Of a stretch of DNA of 64,000 nt, positions 35,577 through 44,051 are shown in pieces. This DNA comes from Synechococcus sp. PCC 7335 (GTDB lineage: Bacteria > Cyanobacteriota > Cyanobacteriia > Phormidesmidales > Phormidesmidaceae): NCBI RefSeq assembly GCF_000155595.1, contig NZ_DS989907.1, positions 1 to 64,000 on the forward strand, in the 5' to 3' direction. The position numbers were made by a program, and so were the translations under genes. The notes beneath the pieces were generated by a model. It ran no database searches, was not told where the DNA came from, and saw only the letters and a program-made list of their open reading frames with translations. The first letter of the stretch is position 1. Every line of letters starts with the position of its first letter.

Positions 35577-38500
35577 TCATAGCCTATATAAGGCTAACAA
35601 ACTCCGGTAGATAGGTGGTGGTGAAGTAGTTTTCGGTGAGGGTGTATGGCTTATTTTGATCCTAGAACAGGCATCCATTTTGTTCACGTCACCCAGATTA
35701 GAAAGGTAATCATTATTCCAATAAGCGTGACGCCGCCTGATGGCTGAAAGCGCTTTAGAAACGGCGGTTTCGGTATCTCTATCTACCCATGCCAGCGCTT
35801 TCTTAATGATTTGATGCTTGGCTGCTGTGTTAACTGCAGTTCTAGTCTGCGCCCGAATAATTTTTAGCTCTGCTTGGAACTGCTGTAGGGGAGTAGGCTG
35901 TTTAGCCTTTAAGCTCTCCCGCCGCGCCAGCACATCGCCAATCACTTCTAGCCGATAAAGGTTAAGCCTTGCGCCACTACCTTCCCTGGTGTCTTTGATC
36001 GGCTTGTGCCCGACCAGCTCCAGGGCTTTGTTAAATAACGCCGCCGGGGCCATTTGATTGGAAAACTTAGCGCCCCGCGTCAGTCCGACTCGTTTGGTAT
36101 TTGCCGCAATTTGCTTTGCATGAGCGATCAAATAAAGTCCTGCGGCGATTACTTGCGGATGTTGGTTTGTCCACTGCACTAGCTCACCCTTAATTACCTT
36201 AGCCACACCTGGACAACGCGAAATGAGACTAACTAGCTCAATATCAGTGGCTGGTGCGGGAAGTTCTGGAAAATGCCAGAACTCTGTGCTATCTAGTTCT
36301 GGTCTCCCCGCTAGGAATTGGATTGCTTTCATTCGTTCTATTTGGTCAAAACAGGCTGGATCGTGAAGTGCGATATCTAGGAGCTGCGAGCGGACCACAG
36401 AGCGTATTCCTGGATTGCTGGCAGTTTTATCTGCGGCCCAGGCAGTAAAAAACTGGCTGTCCTGCTGTGAAAGAAACTGCTTGCCCAGTCGCTGCTCCAT
36501 GTGAAGCTTGGTCGCCCTTGCTGCTTGGAAAGGATTGTTGATCTCATCAATCACTGTTTCCGAAGCTCTAGTTTGAGTTTTTTTTAAAGTTCGTCCGCGC
36601 TGCTCAATCAGCCCAATCCTAATGTTATCGCTCAACACTTTTAGAGCGTCTAACTGCTTTTGTTGTTGTTGATCTGGCAAGGGTACTGGCGAAATGCGCC
36701 AGCCGTAGCACTGCCAATTTTCATGCAGTAACTTTCGCTTAAAAATGATCTCAAACGCTTTGAGTGCCAAAAAGTGCGGTAAGTTAGGTCGCATCGCTGT
36801 AAACTTTTCAGCCTCCCGCTGCATTGGCTTTAGCGCTTTCTCAGCGCCTAGTGCTTTAGCTAGCGCAGCCGCTGCACCCATCGGTGCCTTCGCTTCATTC
36901 GCTAGTTCATCTGCCCAATACTGCCAGCTCAGCGCATCAGGATAAGCTTCGAGCGTAGGGGCACCCCGTTGACTGAAATAGATGTGCCGCTCCTTGATCG
37001 CCCCATCGCGGCCAATGGCCGATCTGATTCGTTCCCCTCGCTGGCTGATGCTTTGGGCTCCTTCATGAGGTGTGGCATATTCAAATTGGATATCGAAATG
37101 CTGTCCTTCGATGCTCACACCGCTATTGATGACAGGAGTAAAGATAAACCAATCGGGCCTTTCTTCGCTTAGGAAAGTATCGGGATCGGACAAAAATTTC
37201 GAGCGCTGATTTTGCAAAGTGGCCGCGCCATCGATGGCTAGCCCAGTTTTATCTGGGAACTTAGCCCGCAAGACTCGATCAATAGCGCGGCCCTTCCCCC
37301 GACTGCCGGACGGAATAGCAACTCGTTGCCCACGCTCTAGTGCTTCAATGATTTTTTGTAGCCACTGGTAGTAGTTGCCATACTCAAAAATAGTCATCTC
37401 CGTAGCGGGTCTGCTGCGCCGCTGTAGATGCGTATCAGTTGGAGTAAAGCCGCCGATAGTTTGCGTGGCCGCAAGTGTCCAGCCGCTCATGGTAGCGGTG
37501 GCGATCGCTACTCGTGGTACCGAGGCAAGTAGCTGTCTGAATGCTGCTAAACTTTGTGGTCCCGCGTTGCCTAGTTCTGCCGACTCAATCCGATGTAGAA
37601 CTTCATTGGCTTCATCAATCTGGATCAAGTCAAAGCGCTGCCCTTTGAACTTGTAAGCTGATTCAGGGCAGCTGACCACAATCGCGGCACTGTAGTAGCT
37701 GGCATCTAAGTGAGTAGCCGCTATATCCCTGCCTGCTCGCTGATTGATGCGATGCTTGAATTCTTTCGCCAGTCCTCGTGTCGGTACGAAAATCAGCACC
37801 CGGCCACCGCTCTTAGCAACCTGTAACGCAGGCGGAATCAACGCCCGGTTAGATTTCCCTGTTCCCTGCGAGCAATCGTAAGCCACCAGCGACCGCCCGT
37901 CTGCTGGTGGCTGTATTTCTTCAGCGAAGCCGCTGATTAGCTCAGTATGAGTTTCATACTTGAGCAACTGCTTTAGTGATCGATAAAACTGCTCACGCGC
38001 TCGGTTTTTGTAGTCAGGGGCATCAGTATTGATATCTGCTTCGATACCGAGCAACTGAGCAATTCTGGCGTATGCATGGCGATCTCGTTCAACGCGCTGT
38101 TGTCGCTTCCACTCTGCTTGACTCTGTTGCCGCTTCGCTTCCTTTCTAGCGAAGCTTTCGCTAGAAAGCGGCGTCTTGGCAGTGAAAGCTGTCCAGGAGA
38201 TGAGCGCCGATTGCTCGAACTGTTCTGGGGTGATATCATCAACATCACCATCAGCTTTCGTGGTTTGGCCCCACCATCTGACTAAGAACTGGTAGCCTAA
38301 TCCCTCCACTATTTCAGCGAGGGCATTGTACTGACGCATCACTAGAGGGTTGCTGACTGCGCCGCCATCTGGGTTGAGCACCAGCATCTGAACGCCTAGC
38401 GCTTGGCACATCGCTTTTAGCTGCGCCGATGAACTAGCAAAGTTCCCACCTGCCGCACCGATAAATGCTTGACCCGTTCTTTCAGCCGCGATTATTGGCT

Positions 38501-39212
38501 TGAGGATACCTTCAGCAACATTGATAACTGTCCGATCACCATCAGCGAACGTCAGTGGTAGTTCACCATTTCGCAGGTTCGTTGGACGACCAGGAGTCGA
38601 GAGCCAAGGATAGCGAGGAACATCATCACTGCTCGTATCGCGGTTGCGAATCTGGAAGCCTAGAATACGCCCTTGAATATCTTTGGCGGGAACTAGATAG
38701 CCTGTATAGGGAGAGAGTAACTTAGTGCCATTCTCCCCTACCGCTGGGGTGTTCGGATGAACCGGGTTACGTAGGCGGTGCCAGGGCGTAATGCTTTTGA
38801 AAGCGGCGATTGTATTAGTAGAAAGTCCCCGGCGTTCTAAGTCGGCTCTATCCTCAGCATGTAACGACAGTTGAGTGAGAATCTGCCGATAGGCGATATT
38901 GCGCTCGTCAATGCTGAGCCCAGCTCGATAGTGTTCCTTAAGTGCATTCTCTTCAGCGGCTCGGCGGGCGCGACGCTCGGCAAGTTCCGCTTCACTAAGC
39001 TGAGTAGCGGTGATATCAGGCGTGAATGTGGCCCACTGCGAGCCCGCTTTGATGCATTTATAGCCAGCGATAACCTCAAACAGCTTTGCATCCCCATAGG
39101 TCATGCAAAGGACAAATTCCTGATCGCCGTCTGTTTTGGTGCTGCACTTGCCGCTGGTGTTATCACAGATCGGACAAGGATTATTCCGTTTGGTTGGCCG
39201 CAACTTTGTCAT
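35577..39212 (-). CDS. CyRepA1-family plasmid replication protein
   Basis: 1211 residues. N-terminal zinc motif 'CPICDNTSGKC', then a Toprim-like DUF3854 region (about 160-310; 'INVAEGILKPIIAAERTGQA', 'VLNPDGGAVSNP'). A superfamily 2 helicase-like ATPase follows: Walker A 'CSQGTGKSNRALIPP' near 450, 'LIQIDEANEVLHR' near 533, 'AIATATMSGWT', and 'QSISQRGERIR' near 727. This order (zinc, primase-like, helicase) is that of the large cyanobacterial plasmid initiators. It marks the replicon as plasmid-borne. A 43-residue leader overlaps its start codon by four bases. Confidence 0.85.
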   Translation of the reverse strand: MTKLRPTKRNNPCPICDNTSGKCSTKTDGDQEFVLCMTYGDAKLFEVIAGYKCIKAGSQWATFTPDITATQLSEAELAERRARRAAEENALKEHYRAGLSIDERNIAYRQILTQLSLHAEDRADLERRGLSTNTIAAFKSITPWHRLRNPVHPNTPAVGENGTKLLSPYTGYLVPAKDIQGRILGFQIRNRDTSSDDVPRYPWLSTPGRPTNLRNGELPLTFADGDRTVINVAEGILKPIIAAERTGQAFIGAAGGNFASSSAQLKAMCQALGVQMLVLNPDGGAVSNPLVMRQYNALAEIVEGLGYQFLVRWWGQTTKADGDVDDITPEQFEQSALISWTAFTAKTPLSSESFARKEAKRQQSQAEWKRQQRVERDRHAYARIAQLLGIEADINTDAPDYKNRAREQFYRSLKQLLKYETHTELISGFAEEIQPPADGRSLVAYDCSQGTGKSNRALIPPALQVAKSGGRVLIFVPTRGLAKEFKHRINQRAGRDIAATHLDASYYSAAIVVSCPESAYKFKGQRFDLIQIDEANEVLHRIESAELGNAGPQSLAAFRQLLASVPRVAIATATMSGWTLAATQTIGGFTPTDTHLQRRSRPATEMTIFEYGNYYQWLQKIIEALERGQRVAIPSGSRGKGRAIDRVLRAKFPDKTGLAIDGAATLQNQRSKFLSDPDTFLSEERPDWFIFTPVINSGVSIEGQHFDIQFEYATPHEGAQSISQRGERIRSAIGRDGAIKERHIYFSQRGAPTLEAYPDALSWQYWADELANEAKAPMGAAAALAKALGAEKALKPMQREAEKFTAMRPNLPHFLALKAFEIIFKRKLLHENWQCYGWRISPVPLPDQQQQKQLDALKVLSDNIRIGLIEQRGRTLKKTQTRASETVIDEINNPFQAARATKLHMEQRLGKQFLSQQDSQFFTAWAADKTASNPGIRSVVRSQLLDIALHDPACFDQIERMKAIQFLAGRPELDSTEFWHFPELPAPATDIELVSLISRCPGVAKVIKGELVQWTNQHPQVIAAGLYLIAHAKQIAANTKRVGLTRGAKFSNQMAPAALFNKALELVGHKPIKDTREGSGARLNLYRLEVIGDVLARRESLKAKQPTPLQQFQAELKIIRAQTRTAVNTAAKHQIIKKALAWVDRDTETAVSKALSAIRRRHAYWNNDYLSNLGDVNKMDACSRIKISHTPSPKTTSPPPIYRSLLALYRL

Positions 39213-39340
39213 GCTGCAACCTTCTGCTCTGATGCAAAGGGTTTAGCAATGACACGGCTATTGTGTCCTTGAAGGCACAGTCGCTCGGGTCTTAGTGACG
39301 GATAGTTCGCAACCGTGCGCGGAACTTCATATTTTTTCAT
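39209..39340 (-). CDS. 43-residue leader peptide coupled to rep
   Basis: ATG at 39340; the peptide begins MKKYEVPRTVANYPSLRPER and ends 'SEQKVAA'. Its stop TGA overlaps the rep ATG as ATGA (39212-39209). Rep has a modest AAGG site inside the leader's last codons, so rep translation probably depends on leader translation. The leader's own start lies right after a hairpin that covers its RBS. Similar logic controls copy number in several plasmids with leader peptides. Confidence 0.6.
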   Translation of the reverse strand: MKKYEVPRTVANYPSLRPERLCLQGHNSRVIAKPFASEQKVAA

Positions 39341-39342
39341 CT

Positions 39343-39375
39343 CTATCTCTCGGTAGGGTGAAGCGAGAGAGATAG
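39343..39375 (-). promoter_or_regulatory. RBS-masking hairpin upstream of the rep leader
   Basis: On the mRNA strand CTATCTCTCTCG pairs with CGAGAGATAG (two-base bulge), and the AUG follows two bases later. The only purine-rich RBS candidate, GAGAGATAGAG, is inside the 3' arm. Opening the stem would be needed for translation of the leader and thus of rep. Confidence 0.55.
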
Positions 39376-39799
39376 GCTGCTGTCGGTACTTTCAGAAATG
39401 CGATCGCGCTATACGACCAAATTCTTTCGCGACAATTAGCAAAATCGGATATTTGCTGCTAATATAAACGCAGTACAAAACGTGACTTAAAACAGCGGCC
39501 AAGCAATTTCAAGTCAACCTATCTCAAATGAGTTGAAGCCCTAGATGTTCGTACCATCTGGGGTTTCGTAATGTTAGGGCGGTTTTAGATCATGAAGGCT
39601 GCTCCTAGCGATATGAAGATGGAAGTATTGTATAGTATCTCTGTACAATACTCGGAAGCGACTCGACTGAGAACAACGAAAGCGTGTTTGACGTTGATAG
39701 TGCAACATTTTATACCGTCTCTTAGTAGGGGTAACTGCAAATCCTTTGATCCTGGTTAGGAAGCAGAGCCTTTTCGACCCTATATCTCGTAGGTGTTTA
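39376..39799. other. Rep upstream region, possible promoter or origin
   Basis: No gene. It holds a HIP1-like site, an AT-rich patch near 39430-39480 and a hairpin CCCTAGATG/CATCTGGGG at about 39540-39567. A plausible place for the rep promoter or origin, but no iteron set was seen. Confidence 0.35.
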
Positions 39800-40051
39800 T
39801 TATTCGCAGGGTAATGTTTTTGTTTTGGATGGAAAATCTGTGAGTGCATAGTCGTCGTTAGTAGCACAATGAGCTGGTAATGAGCGCCGGTAAAGAGATT
39901 GCACTCCCTCACTAAGCATCGAGATAGCCCTTTGATCATTAGCAGTTAAATGGTGAATGGGAAAGTGATCCCCTTCGTAGTGACGCACATGTAAAACATA
40001 GTGGCAGTTACTCCCTTCACTGGGAATTACTTGTTCAACTGTTCTTTGTGG
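39800..40051 (-). pseudogene. 3' part of a gene split by the IsrB element
   Basis: Reads RTVEQVIPSEGSNCHYVLHV, then 'RHYEGDHFPIHHLTANDQRA' and ends at 39800. It has no start. The missing 5' part lies at 41491-41647 beyond the IsrB element. Joining the two restores one frame (...CYQIPQRTVEQ...). Confidence 0.6.
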
Positions 40052-40131
40052 GATTCTCCCACCTAAACGAGGTGGGAGAAGGATAGCGGGGCGGCGATGA
40101 TGCGCCTAGCATCCCTAAGCCGCCCAATCTT

Positions 40132-41265
40132 CTACGCTACGCATAATCCGTTAGACCTCCTTAGTAACTTTGTTTTGCCAACTAAAAATTGCCCGATGCG
40201 CTTCCACTGCCAATCGTAGATAGAAACGACTTTATTGGGTTCGCTGTAGCCGCCGATATAGCCAGTTACAGCCGCTTTCCCTTTTGTAGATGAGACAAAA
40301 TCGCCAATCCTGAATAGCCAAGGTGTGACAGTACCGCCTTTGCGTTTGCGAACATCACCTTTGGCTGGAACCTCAAAATGGAGCTGACGACGATAAAACC
40401 CGTATTGCTTACCTCGCTTGACTGCGCCGAACCGAGTGATAATTTTGAAAACTGATGGCGTTATGCCAACGCTGCCGAAACAAGATTTACCATCTTCTTT
40501 GAACCGATGACATGACTTGAATTTGACAAAATAACTTGATGCTATAGCAACGCCGTCAACAGAATGAGTCTCAGGTTCCGCGTGGGATTTGTTTGTTTTA
40601 TCTTTCTCAAGTCCTAGAAATTTTCGGATTTGAGAAGTTCCGTTGCCGTCTTTCTGCCATCCTTTTATTTGGTAAACAGGCGCTAACTTACTCATTTGTT
40701 CGATAGCCCAGTCTTGACCGACTTGGACAGGACTAAAGTTGCACCCTTTTTTAGTTCTAGCTGCTACCCGCTCATAACCAATGGCAACAATCGGGAAGAG
40801 TTTCGATAGCTCAGTAATGACCCGTAACTCAAGTTGTCTAGCAGCTCTAATGCTAGGCGGAAGTTTATTACCGCGCCGATTGTCAAAGCGCTTTTGACGG
40901 TGCGACCGCTGAGCAAACGGAATAGAACGATCTATCCGTCGTCCTCTACGACCTCTACGCAACAATCGGCGCTGATCCATTCTGGCTCTAACACGATTAA
41001 ACGGTAGAACCAGATGGCCTCTAAACAGCGTATGTTTGCCCGACTGAACACCAACGCCTGAATATGATTTACCAGGATCTACACCCGCCACAATAGGCTG
41101 AGTAGCGTCACCTGATGGTTCTGCAACTAGCTTGATATACCACACACCTAGATCTGACCATTGACCTATCGCTTTACCGTCTCGCACCATTCGACGCGCA
41201 CGGCTCGCCTTGGTCGGCATTAATGGCTTGTCGTTATTATCGACTACAGGAACTCGACTGTTCAT
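40132..41265 (-). CDS. isrB: IsrB, HNH-less IscB relative
   Basis: 377 residues. The N-terminal PLMP domain ('VPVVDNNDKPLMPTKASRAR') is followed by RuvC-I 'AGVDPGKSYSGVGV' with Asp near 63, the Arg-rich bridge helix (RRLLRRGRRGRR), RuvC-II 'IVAIGYERV' with Glu near 162, and RuvC-III 'HSVDGVAIASS' near 236. No HNH domain (no CxxC plus DHxxP) lies between RuvC-II and III, which separates IsrB from IscB. IsrB proteins nick DNA under guidance of a long RNA made from sequence upstream of the gene. All key RuvC residues are present. Confidence 0.85.
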   Translation of the reverse strand: MNSRVPVVDNNDKPLMPTKASRARRMVRDGKAIGQWSDLGVWYIKLVAEPSGDATQPIVAGVDPGKSYSGVGVQSGKHTLFRGHLVLPFNRVRARMDQRRLLRRGRRGRRIDRSIPFAQRSHRQKRFDNRRGNKLPPSIRAARQLELRVITELSKLFPIVAIGYERVAARTKKGCNFSPVQVGQDWAIEQMSKLAPVYQIKGWQKDGNGTSQIRKFLGLEKDKTNKSHAEPETHSVDGVAIASSYFVKFKSCHRFKEDGKSCFGSVGITPSVFKIITRFGAVKRGKQYGFYRRQLHFEVPAKGDVRKRKGGTVTPWLFRIGDFVSSTKGKAAVTGYIGGYSEPNKVVSIYDWQWKRIGQFLVGKTKLLRRSNGLCVA

Positions 41266-41490
41266 TAGAGATAATCCAATAAATGTTTGTGAAACTTTCG
41301 TTTCGTCTCTTAACCCACTAATTACGGTGTTTCTAGGCGTTACTCTACTGTCTGAGATTCCAGACCCTACAGATAAACCAAACTAGAGAAGTGTTTGGTA
41401 GTGTTACCGTAATTAGCTCAGTGAGCTATTCGCAGTTACGGTCGGGTTATCTCCGACCACTCCCCCACCTCGTTACAGGTGGGGATCATT
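41266..41490 (-). ncRNA. Candidate IsrB omega-RNA
   Basis: IscB/IsrB guide RNAs come from the region just upstream of the gene, guide at the 5' end. This 225-bp non-coding stretch starts with the CCCCACCT/AGGTGGGG stem and contains further pairing segments (GACCGTAACTGCG, AATTACGGTAACAC, TCAGACAGTAG). The guide should be the DNA just outside, from about 41491 upward read on the reverse strand. Confidence 0.6.
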
Positions 41491-41647
41491 GAATCTGGTA
41501 ACAATCCTGAACGACGACAACAACATCTCCTGGTCTGGGTAACTTATTTACGGAACTGTGCCAGAGAAAATCTTCGAATAATATGCTCTCGAATCTACTC
41601 TTTGCATATACATACTCGCCCCATAGATAGACTTTAAAGCTCATCAT
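41491..41647 (-). pseudogene. 5' part of the gene split by the IsrB element
   Basis: ATG at 41647: 'MMSFKVYLWGEYVYAKSRFE', then SILFEDFLWHSSVNKLPRPG and DVVVVVQDCYQI, where the element begins. The protein was about 135 residues when intact. Family not recognised. Confidence 0.6.
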
Positions 41648-41747
41648 TGTTTTAGCAGCTGGACTTTAGATTTAGAAAATTGTGCAATACGCTTCCAAGC
41701 AGTATCAGAAACAGACACCTGAGCTTTGGTGTCGCCCTAATTTGGAA

Positions 41748-42110
41748 TTACTGACTCTGCTTCTTTTCGTACCGCTTCTCAAGTTGTTTTAAGCCTTCCC
41801 TGAAAATAGCAGCCATTAAGTCATGTTTTTCTGCTCTCTGCGTCAGTTCATTGTCAGTAATGGCTTTATAAATGCGGTGTATTCGAGCCCATTCAAGCGA
41901 ATTCATAAAGGCGACAACTAGCCTCATTTCAGAGAGCACATCGGAGGTTAACTGAACTTTAAGCTCCAAGACTATCGTGATTATCTGGCTGAGCCATGCG
42001 TTTCTAGTGGAGAATTCACTCTTTCCCACTGTAGAATTTAGCTTCTCCTGAAGCTCCGTTGAATAAAGCTGAACACTCATTCTAGGAAGCTCTATACGGT
42101 TGATCTTCAT
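41748..42110 (-). CDS. Hypothetical protein, possible RHH-type regulator
   Basis: 120 residues; 'RIELPRMSVQLYSTELQEKL' near the start resembles a ribbon strand plus helix, and the C-terminus is basic and helical. No clear family. It sits between the split gene and a long AT-rich gap. Confidence 0.5.
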   Translation of the reverse strand: MKINRIELPRMSVQLYSTELQEKLNSTVGKSEFSTRNAWLSQIITIVLELKVQLTSDVLSEMRLVVAFMNSLEWARIHRIYKAITDNELTQRAEKHDLMAAIFREGLKQLEKRYEKKQSQ

Positions 42111-42790
42111 TTACCTCCCTAAATAGAATAGATACTGCTAACCATCGTTTACCAGTCTACACAAGAAACTAGTGTTGAAATAATAAAATAGATAGATCCA
42201 TGGTTTTCTATTTCTATGCAAAAGTCAATTGAAAAGATACTAATGGCTATATGAGTATATTTGCCACTGAGAATCCCTGACTAGCAGTGTAATCAGCAGC
42301 AAAACGGTTTGCAAGTATATCTTTTTTAATATTTTTTAATATACACCGGTCCTTTCTGTGCGTCAGGGACATCAAAAGCATATAGGTCTTTCGTATTCTA
42401 TGATAGAAAAAAGGAACTTATCTAGAAAGGAGATGTCTTGCTCAGAATCCACCCACATGAATTTAGTGATAAGAAGACATATGTTAATAAACTTAATATA
42501 GAAGCCTACGCGTAAGACACTTCCTAAATATATGACCCACATAGTCGATATCCTATTTAGGATATTTCCCTAAAAAAATAATTAGAAGTTCACATAGAAT
42601 GCACGGAGCAATTCTAAAAATTTGTTAGTTTATGTTTGAAAGGCTTGCTAAACGAAAAGATGTTAGCCTTGTCTATTCTTGTCCGTATATCTGTGAACAC
42701 TCAGTTTTGGAGATGATAGCTTCTGTAGATAGCTTGACTATATGTGTTAGAACCGCCAACTAAGTACGATTGATCTATAGGAGAGTGCTC
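42111..42790. other. 680-bp AT-rich gap before the STAND-kinase operon
   Basis: No gene. Contains a direct repeat TTTTTTAATAT twice near 42325-42345. Probably holds promoters for the divergent flanking genes. No known operator recognised. Confidence 0.4.
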
Positions 42791-44050
42791 GTGAATGTAA
42801 GCTTAGAGGAAGCCATACAATTTATTGAAGAGAAGCTACGTAGGCATAATTCTAGGCAATCTTTAACAAGAACTGAGAAAGTTGTACTGAAAGCGGCCTG
42901 GGACGGATTAACTTATGCAGCTGCTAGTGAACTTCCTGAGTGTGAGGCAGCATATAACACTTTGCAATCAAACGTTGGTCCTGCACTCTGGAATAAGCTG
43001 ACTCTGGTATTAGGTAAGCAAGTAAGAAAGAAATCTTTCAAGCGGTTAATTTCGCTTGAAATAAAGGCTATCAGAGCAAAGGAGATATCCCCCTCCCATG
43101 CCTTAGCTGAAGGAGAGTTTGTGCTTAAAGGAGCTTCTCTACCACCATTAGAGGGTTTTGTTGGTCGAGAAGCGGAAACAGATTCTTTACTAGCTTTGAT
43201 CCAAAAATACGCCTGTGTGTTCCTAGTTGGTCTAGAAGGTACTGGGAAAAAGTCTTTAGTTGCAAATATGCTAAGGAAGAAGCAAAACGAGTTACCGCTG
43301 CAAAGAGCTCTGTGGAAGCCTCTAAGCCATCGTCCTAGTCCCAAAGAGTTAGAAAGTGAGCTATCTACTTTAGTAGGAGGTAACGAGGACGTAGATCTTT
43401 TGTATAGGCTCTGTTCTACGCCATACATTATTGTTCTAGACTCTATTGATTCTTTGGCGATTGAAACAGACTGTCGCCCATCTTTAGATCCTGGACACGA
43501 GGCATTACTGCGTCGGATCTCCGAAGAATCACTCTCGAAGTTAATCGTGATTTCTACTCAGCCGACTGAGCTTAGCACTAATCTAGGTTTTGGTGGGCGA
43601 GCGATAGATTATAGGCTAGGTGGTCTGAGTTTTAGTGAGGCTCAAATTGTATTAGGTTCGCACTGGAACCAAGATAGTGCTCATGAAATCTGGAAGACTA
43701 CAGGTGGGCATCCGTTGATGTTGCGCGAGGCTGCGAAGTGGAGAGATTATGCGCCTGATATACAGTCGCAGTTGCAAAGGCTGACCGTACTAGCCAATCT
43801 ATTCGAGGATTTTTACGAAAAGATCTTTAAACGACTGAGACTCTCTTCATCAGATGTACACTTGTTAAAAGAAATATCGGCGTATAGTCAAGGTATTCCT
43901 TTTTCCTCTCTACTTAAGAAAGATCCGACTTCGATGTTGCCTATTGCTAATCTGATCATGATGGGATTAGTCCGTAAATCGTCGAACAAAAAAGGGGAAG
44001 ATGTCATTGAGACACCACCTTTACTGAGCCGTGCGCTAATGGGAGCATAA
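42791..44050 (+). CDS. STAND-type P-loop ATPase with vMAP-like N-terminal domain
   Basis: The GTG at 42791 is preferred: an AGGAG lies 8 bp upstream and the product begins MNVSLEEAIQFIEEKL. 419 residues. The N-terminal 90 residues ('LTRTEKVVLKAAWDGLTYAA' ... 'ALWNKLTLVLGKQVRKKSF') match the helical domain found in front of NB-ARC ATPases in cyanobacteria. Then 'GFVGREAETDSLLALI', Walker A 'GLEGTGKKSLVANML' and Walker B 'YIIVLDSID', and a winged-helix-like end. No sensor repeats follow. It is one base before a kinase gene, so the pair probably works together in signalling. Confidence 0.8.
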   Translation: MNVSLEEAIQFIEEKLRRHNSRQSLTRTEKVVLKAAWDGLTYAAASELPECEAAYNTLQSNVGPALWNKLTLVLGKQVRKKSFKRLISLEIKAIRAKEISPSHALAEGEFVLKGASLPPLEGFVGREAETDSLLALIQKYACVFLVGLEGTGKKSLVANMLRKKQNELPLQRALWKPLSHRPSPKELESELSTLVGGNEDVDLLYRLCSTPYIIVLDSIDSLAIETDCRPSLDPGHEALLRRISEESLSKLIVISTQPTELSTNLGFGGRAIDYRLGGLSFSEAQIVLGSHWNQDSAHEIWKTTGGHPLMLREAAKWRDYAPDIQSQLQRLTVLANLFEDFYEKIFKRLRLSSSDVHLLKEISAYSQGIPFSSLLKKDPTSMLPIANLIMMGLVRKSSNKKGEDVIETPPLLSRALMGA

Positions 44051-44051
44051 A

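Larger units (their letters stand above)
40052..41490 (-). mobile_element. IsrB element (IS605-like, no transposase)
   Basis: About 1.44 kb bounded by two related hairpins: TTCTCCCACCT/AGGTGGGAGAA (40054-40080) and CCCCACCT/AGGTGGGG (41463-41484). Content: omega-RNA region plus isrB. Boundaries are set by the split host gene and are correct to one or two bases. Confidence 0.7.

Noticed and set aside
39574-39939. 121-residue reverse-strand open frame
   Set aside because: It overlaps the gene fragment split by IsrB in a different frame; the fragment's frame is the convincing one.
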